From Oscheius dolichura (lineage: Eukaryota > Nematoda > Chromadorea > Rhabditida > Rhabditidae), in NCBI GenBank assembly GCA_932521035.1, contig OW051497.1:7006001-7070000 (forward strand): a stretch of 64,000 nt of DNA, written 5' to 3'. The notes under the pieces are model-generated. The model had not been told where the DNA came from, made no database searches, and saw nothing but the letters and a program-made list of their open reading frames with translations. A program made the position numbers and the translations under genes. Shown piece after piece: positions 59,258 through 64,000 of the stretch. Every line of letters starts with the position of its first letter. Positions within the stretch are counted from its first letter, which is position 1.

Positions 59258-60153
59258 TCTAGAATGGATGTTTCTTTCATGAAAGATCGAAGGGTTGGGG
59301 TGGAATCAAGAGAGGTCGGAGGTGTAATATTTCTGTTTACTGCGTCAGCTCCAAACAAGCAGCGGTCAAAAAGATCACCTCAAAATAATTAGAAAAATCC
59401 TAGCCTCATATTGATCTAATGATATATAAAGACAAGCGTGACTCTTTTCCTTTCCTATTTGCCCTTGAACAATGCGGTGAAAGGGGAGTTTTATAAGAAA
59501 AGAAAGCGAAGGGCAGCTGTCTTATGAAACGGCGTTTTTTATAGTTGAAAAGGCCTTGAATCATTATTAATTCAGCACATTTTCTTGTTAGCTACAAAAC
59601 ATTTTCACAATTTCATATCGCAGTTTGCTATTTCCTTCAAGAATTGGAAACACAAAAATCATGTTATTACTGAACATACCGGTGTACCCATCTGGGTCAA
59701 TGGAAGACATGTGTGGAGGAAGTGGCAAAAAGGGTATTAGCCCGACTATTTGTTGTCGGCACTGTCAATAGGTCTATTGAACTTCGTTGCAATGGGTCAT
59801 GGAACAAGGACATTGGGAGCAAGGTATATTCAATATTCAATAGTCTGTCAAGAAAACAGACGACATTGAAGGTCTAACGTTTTAGCAGCTGGCCGAACTT
59901 ACTGGTCTTTTGTTCTTCTTGGCAGCTCAAAAGTTATCTGTGAGTGCGACCACTAAAATTTGTGTTGTCGACGAGTTAGACCTTGAATGTCGTCTTTTTT
60001 CTTGATAGACTCTTACATATATCTTTATTGGACTGAAACAAATAAAGTTCTAAGAGAATTGTTTTGGCCGAAACTAACAAGGGTTACGGCCGTGTCGCTC
60101 TGTTGGTCGAATAACACTGAAGAATAACCACATTAGTCTTTCTTTCGACAGCC
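59258..60153. other. Intergenic region in the TTL cluster
   Basis: Upstream of TTL B and downstream of TTL C. A TATATAA-like motif near 59422 lies in AT-rich sequence. No exons or repeats were identified. Confidence 0.45.
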
Positions 60154-60830
60154 TTACTCATCGTCGCCAACTGGAAGTTCCGCCATGCTGTCAGCATCGA
60201 GATAGTCGGCATTGACTCCGCCACGGCGGGATCTGCTTCGGAGAGATTCTTCTTCCGAATCTGGAAAGGTCTGGATATATTCAAAGATACGGGATACCGT
60301 CGAATGATTTAAGCTGTCGGCCGTGTGCTCTCCTCTTCCTTGTCACAATGAGCTCTCTTTCCTCCTTGGGGAAGATAGTTTCCAGGTTTAGAATTCCAAT
60401 GTCGAAGTCCTTCTTCGGTGTTTTTCCCTTTGTGATGTACGACTTTGGGAGGAGGAACTTCACCTTCCTCTTACCGGGCTGAAACAACGTTTCCTTTCTG
60501 TCATAGTTTGATTAACCTTTATCCCGTCATCACAGTCATGATAGACTTTGAAAATAGGGTCAATTGGAGTCAGTTCAGCAGTACTTCCTCCCAGTCTGAA
60601 TTCACCGTTGGAGTCAGTATAACCAGAATCGAGTAAATCATCAGGATCCGGACCTGAACCGAACAATTATAAGAGAAGAAATTCTGCTTACCGCTGTCCT
60701 CTTCCCAGAGTTTTATTCGGACGTTAGCCGCTGGCTGAGGTCCACACATGAGTCGCCCTTTTACAGCATAAGCTTGGTCCAACATGGCTGAACATAAGGG
60801 AAGGAGAAATAAAAGTAGAAGAGCTCTCAT
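60154..60830 (-). CDS. Transthyretin-like (TTL) protein C with extended charged tail, 187 aa
   Basis: Exons 60830-60692, 60653-60517, 60478-60298 and 60260-60154 sum to 188 codons. The signal peptide is [15 protein letters not shown]. The TTL core is standard: [83 protein letters not shown]. After this, where relatives stop, it continues about 45 residues through [10 protein letters not shown] and a fourth exon coding RSRSRRGG followed by an acidic end ([10 protein letters not shown]). The fourth exon is inferred: without that splice the protein ends at a stop at 60281. RKRR could be a furin-type cleavage site. Confidence 0.88.
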
Positions 60831-61083
60831 TTCTAAACGTGTTTGTTATTGTGGAAAAGGAGTGTTTCAAAGACTGAGGTAGGCCACTATCTGTCTGCTT
60901 TTATTGGGAATTGGCAGCCAAAATACTCGCTATCAGTGGTATAAAGTTTATTGCCCAGTGGAGAGACAACAAAGCTTTTGAATAACAGTAAATAAGGTAG
61001 GGAATCAGAGACTTTTCCTTATTTCTGATCTATTAATAGAAACAGTGCTGCAATTCTTTATTCTGTCAGTCAATGACAATAAA

Positions 61084-61619
61084 TTAGGAGACGATCAATT
61101 CGCGCTCCTCTTCAGGGAAGATTGTCTCCAAGTTGAGGATTCCGATGTTGAAAACCTTCTTGGGGACCTTTCCTTCGGTGATGTAGCTCTTCGGGATTCC
61201 GAACTTCACCTTACGGCTTCCAGGCTAAAAATCGAATTCTATAAATGAAGAAGAACAAGGGTTACCTTAATTCCGTCGTCACAGTCATGGTAAACTTTGA
61301 AAATGGGATCGATGGGGCTGAGCTCGGCTTCGCCTCCGGACAATTGGAATTCTCCCCCGTCGTCAGTGTATCCCTGGGCAAGGAGATCATCCGGATCGGG
61401 TCCTACAAAGGACTTATTCTACAGAGCATTATTCTTACCGGAGTCCTCTTCCCAAAGCTTAACCCTGACCTTTGAGGCAGCCTTGTCTCCACACATGAGT
61501 TTTCCCTAAACAGCACTTGTTCGGTAGTTAATAACAGACGACACCTTGATGGCGACCGATTGATCACGGATGGCCAGAGTCACTCCAAAGAGGAGGAGGA
61601 GAGGGAGAAAGCCTCGCAT
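61084..61619 (-). CDS. Transthyretin-like (TTL) secreted protein D, 139 aa
   Basis: Exons 61619-61545, 61505-61439, 61402-61266 and 61224-61084 sum to 140 codons. The signal peptide is MRGFLPLLLLFGVTLA. Core motifs are [77 protein letters not shown] and [16 protein letters not shown]. It has an extra intron after AIK that neighbours A and C lack. The ATG directly follows an acceptor (aagttacag). A TATA-like motif lies about 55 nt upstream. Confidence 0.93.
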
Positions 61620-61940
61620 CTGTAACTTAGAGAAGTCTGTGATAAGGGAACGCGAAGAGCTTTATCAGCCGTCAGATATAAGCGACTTATGGAGCAGTCT
61701 GCGGGGTGGCCATTGTAACAACGCGGAAGAAATCAAGCTGAATACAATGCCGAGCTAGCCGGCAACTGCCATTGGGAAGATGGATTTTCCAAACAAAACC
61801 ATTTATCTGGCCCGGAAGCGGCTGTTGCGATCTTCATTGCTCGTTTCTTCGGTAAAAACAGACACAGCTGCCGTTTGTTCTTGGGCGCATATTGCGGTAT
61901 TGTATCTTCTTCTCAGCTCCTGGGGTTGCCGAGCGTTGGC

Positions 61941-61943
61941 CTT

Positions 61944-61978
<35 letters not shown>

Positions 61979-61979
61979 G
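61941..61979. repeat. (CT)n microsatellite
   Basis: About 39 nt of almost pure CT repeats with one TT interruption, in the divergent TTL promoter. GA/CT tracts can bind GAGA-type factors in animals; that role is not shown here. Confidence 0.9.
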
Positions 61980-62082
61980 TTTGTTGTTCATATTCCCCCT
62001 CAAATTAGCTAAGATATTGTCAAACTCATCTAATAACAGGCGCATTGCAGTTAATTTGAGTGCTGTTGCCTCTTTGCCCTGG

Positions 62083-62090
62083 TATAAAAG
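62083..62090 (+). promoter_or_regulatory. TATA box of TTL E
   Basis: TATAAAAG, about 100 nt upstream of the TTL E start codon. An acceptor-like ctgtttag lies 1 nt before that ATG. Confidence 0.6.
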
Positions 62091-62189
62091 ACAACAGAAT
62101 GGATGTTATCCCATCTTTTCGTCTTCGGTTTTCTTATTGTAGCCAAAGAGCTTAGCTTTGTCTATTTGTCTAAATTCTCTCTGTTTAGG

Positions 62190-62681
62190 ATGCGTTGGAT
62201 CCTCCTGGTCGCCCTCTTTGGTCTTTCCCTGGCCATGCGCCAACAGGTAATTCATTCGGACTCATTTTAAGGAATATACTGTATCTAGGCCATAGCCATC
62301 AAGGGCAGACTGATGTGTGGAAACAATCCCGCCTCCGGAACCAAAGTCAAGCTCTGGGATGAAGACGATGGCCCAGATCCGGATGATGTCCTCGACGAAG
62401 GATACACCGACAACATGGGAAACTTCCACCTCTCCGTAACCATTTTCTTCAACTTTTAACGACAAACGTTTTAGGGATCTGAGCGAGAGCTGACCAACAT
62501 CGACCCCGTCTTCAAGATCTACCATGACTGCGACGATGGCATCAAGCCTGGTCAGCGTAAAGTCAAGTTCCGCATCCCCGACTCGTACATCTCCGCCGGT
62601 GGAGTCGCCAAGAAGGTCTTCGATATCGGTGTATTAAACCTGGAGACAATCTTCCCCAAAGAAGAGCGTGATCTTCTGTAA
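62190..62681 (+). CDS. Transthyretin-like (TTL) secreted protein E, 136 aa
   Basis: Exons 62190-62246, 62289-62435 and 62475-62681 sum to exactly 137 codons. The signal peptide is MRWILLVALFGLSLA. Core motifs are [79 protein letters not shown] and [17 protein letters not shown]. Intron positions differ from A, C and D: the phase-1 intron after the DED/EDS motif is absent and one lies within FHLS/GSE. Codon use is biased toward C-ending codons, suggesting high expression. It is the only plus-strand member of the cluster. Confidence 0.95.
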
Positions 62682-62712
62682 ACATGTGGTTGCTCGACAG
62701 TAACAATAAACA

Positions 62713-63487
62713 GCCTTACAAGAGAAGGATACTTGCTCGGCATCACTTTTTTAAACTTTTTTGATGCCATCTTGTAGAGAATTCAGATCAAGACATATTC
62801 TTTCGATTTTGCCCAAATGAGGTTTTAGTGGAGGAAAATCCAGAAAAACGATTGTAATGCTAAAGTCGTTTTTGGACTTGTCCATTTTCTATTCTTCTTC
62901 TAATAATGTGAAGCGGTGGCTGAGTGGATAGTGCACTCGCGCATAAATCTTTTGTGTTTTTTCAACTTGGGTTCGATCCTTCCATGATCCCTCTATAATA
63001 CTCACAATCACGTCGGAGAAGACAATACTGGGAGTATACGTGACGGCGAAATTTTCACAGCAGAATGGTGTGAAAACCATTCCTCATCATTTTTACGGCG
63101 TACAAAGGGGACAGAAATCGAAAACAGCTTCAATCACCCCCGAAAAAGTGCAAAAATGGTGTTCATCCATGGAAGAATTGAACCCAAGTTGAAAAAAACA
63201 TAAAAAATTTATGCGTGAGTGCACTATCCACTCAGCCACCGCTTCACATTTTTAGAAGAAGAATAGAAAATGGACAAGTCCAAAAACGACTTTAGCATTA
63301 CAATCGTTTTTCTGAATTTTCCTCCACTAAAACCTCATTTGGGCAAAATCGAAAGAATATGACTTGATCGTCAGAAAATTCTCTACAAGATGGCATCAAA
63401 AAAGTTTGAAAAAGTGATGCCATCTTGTAGAGAATTTGGGCAAAATCGAAAGAATATCCAGCAAGTATCCTTCCCTTGTTAATAAAC
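62713..63487. repeat. Large inverted repeat with tRNA-like arms
   Basis: The left arm (about 62713-62986) is matched in reverse by the right arm (about 63169-63487), with about 180 bp between. Shared landmarks are AGAAGGATACTTGC / GCAAGTATCCTTCC, GATGCCATCTTGTAGAGAAT, CAAATGAGGTTTTAGTGGAG and GGTGGCTGAGTGGATAGTGC. The right arm has a short internal duplication of the GATGCCATCTTGTAGAGAAT segment. The left end begins just beyond the TTL E polyadenylation signal (AATAAA near 62704). Confidence 0.9.
62913..62985 (+). other. tRNA-like sequence (SINE or tRNA pseudogene), left arm
   Basis: An A-box-like TGGCTGAGTGG at 62917 and a B-box-like GGTTCGATCC near 62970 are spaced as in a tRNA gene. A mirrored copy lies at about 63172-63246 on the minus strand. 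No clean anticodon stem or acceptor stem could be folded, so it is probably tRNA-derived repeat sequence rather than a working tRNA. Confidence 0.55.
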
Positions 63488-63852
63488 AATTTGAAGCGCC
63501 TTTATTGTTGTAATCGCTCATGGGGGAAATCAATATGAATCCAAACGAATACATCGGTGTGGCCCAATTATACAAGTTACACATACTAATAGAAATCTTT
63601 GACTCCACATTTTCGTGAGCAAGATACCTGTGTTAGTTTTAAGAAATCACAACGAGAAGATAAGATACATCACAACACTTTAAGAGTAGAAAGTGAGGAC
63701 GGATGATTGGTTTCCGCGAACGAAGAGAATAGGCGGCATTCCGGCAGTCATCACGTCGAGCCAGGACATATACAGCGAGGCGCTGATCATTCCCTTCCTT
63801 GGAACTGGCAGGGTCCTAGAATATGAGATTACTGTGGACCAGAGTAAACGCA
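63488..63852. other. Intergenic sequence
   Basis: Between the inverted repeat and the partial gene at the right edge. No feature was recognised. Confidence 0.5.
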
Positions 63853-64000
63853 TTACAAAACAATCAGATCGGAGTTCATGGAGTGCTGCTTGAGAAGCTC
63901 GCGAGTCCTCAGCTGACGGTAAGTCTTTTCCTTTTGAGCAGCCAGCTCGCTGACTGAAGTCATTCCGGTGGGGCAGTCTTCATCAGGTGCCACCCAAGGA
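63853..64000 (-). CDS. 3' end of an unidentified gene (partial)
   Basis: An open minus-strand frame enters from the right edge and stops at 63853. It reads [20 protein letters not shown], then [20 protein letters not shown] and a short end. It is charged and alpha-helical in character, with a Cys-Pro near the edge. The family is not recognised. Strand and frame are supported by the clean open frame over 49 codons; the rest of the gene lies outside the window. Confidence 0.55.
   Translation of the reverse strand, partial: PWVAPDEDCPTGMTSVSELAAQKEKTYRQLRTRELLKQHSMNSDLIVL

Larger units (their letters stand above)
61620..62189. other. Divergent promoter region between TTL D and TTL E
   Basis: 570 bp between the starts of two oppositely oriented TTL genes. 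It contains a CT/GA microsatellite (61941-61979) and a TATAAAAG box (62083-62090) correctly placed for TTL E. Confidence 0.6.

Overview
This is nuclear DNA of a nematode. Direct evidence: spliced genes with very short introns (mostly 30-50 nt, GT...TTTYAG), five transthyretin-like (TTL) genes, an ET-module protein, a ground-like (Hedgehog-related) gene, a MEC-1-type EGF/Kunitz matrix protein, OSM-6/IFT52 with an X-box, and a nematode-type chemoreceptor relic. Many start codons sit 0-2 nt after a strong splice acceptor, as expected for spliced-leader trans-splicing. I cannot name the species.

Layout. 1-7 kb: mostly non-coding, with a 33-nt poly-G run and two weak gene candidates. 7.1-13.8 kb: tandem-repeat galectin (-) divergent from Golgi alpha-mannosidase II (+), which converges on osm-6/IFT52 (-). 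16.4-18.6 kb: TMBIM/Lifeguard gene (-) with a second set of 5' exons. 20.1-24.2 kb: unusual pentameric ligand-gated channel (+) converging on a GH19 chitinase (-). 28.4-37.5 kb: 24-exon, 2,672-aa secreted protein made of about 27 ET modules (+), converging with an 84-bp gap on a Dispatched-like transporter (-). 41.6-42.1 kb: CENP-V/GFA-family gene (+). 42.2-49.4 kb: EGF/Kunitz gene (-), probably one mec-1-like locus with two alternative 3' ends. 49.7-53.0 kb: ground-like gene (-) and a class A GPCR (-). 56.4-57.7 kb: chemoreceptor relic interrupted by a fold-back element. 58.1-62.7 kb: TTL cluster (four -, one +). 62.7-63.5 kb: large inverted repeat carrying tRNA-like sequences. 63.85-64 kb: 3' end of one more gene (-).

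How the genes relate. Several products enter the secretory pathway or matrix (galectin, mannosidase II, chitinase, ET protein, EGF/Kunitz protein, TTLs, ground-like protein). A Dispatched-like protein and a Hedgehog-related protein lie about 8 kb apart, but nothing in the sequence shows an operon. Exon joins were made by hand and checked by reading-phase arithmetic; for most genes the summed exon length is an exact multiple of three. Individual boundaries may still be off by 1-2 nt.
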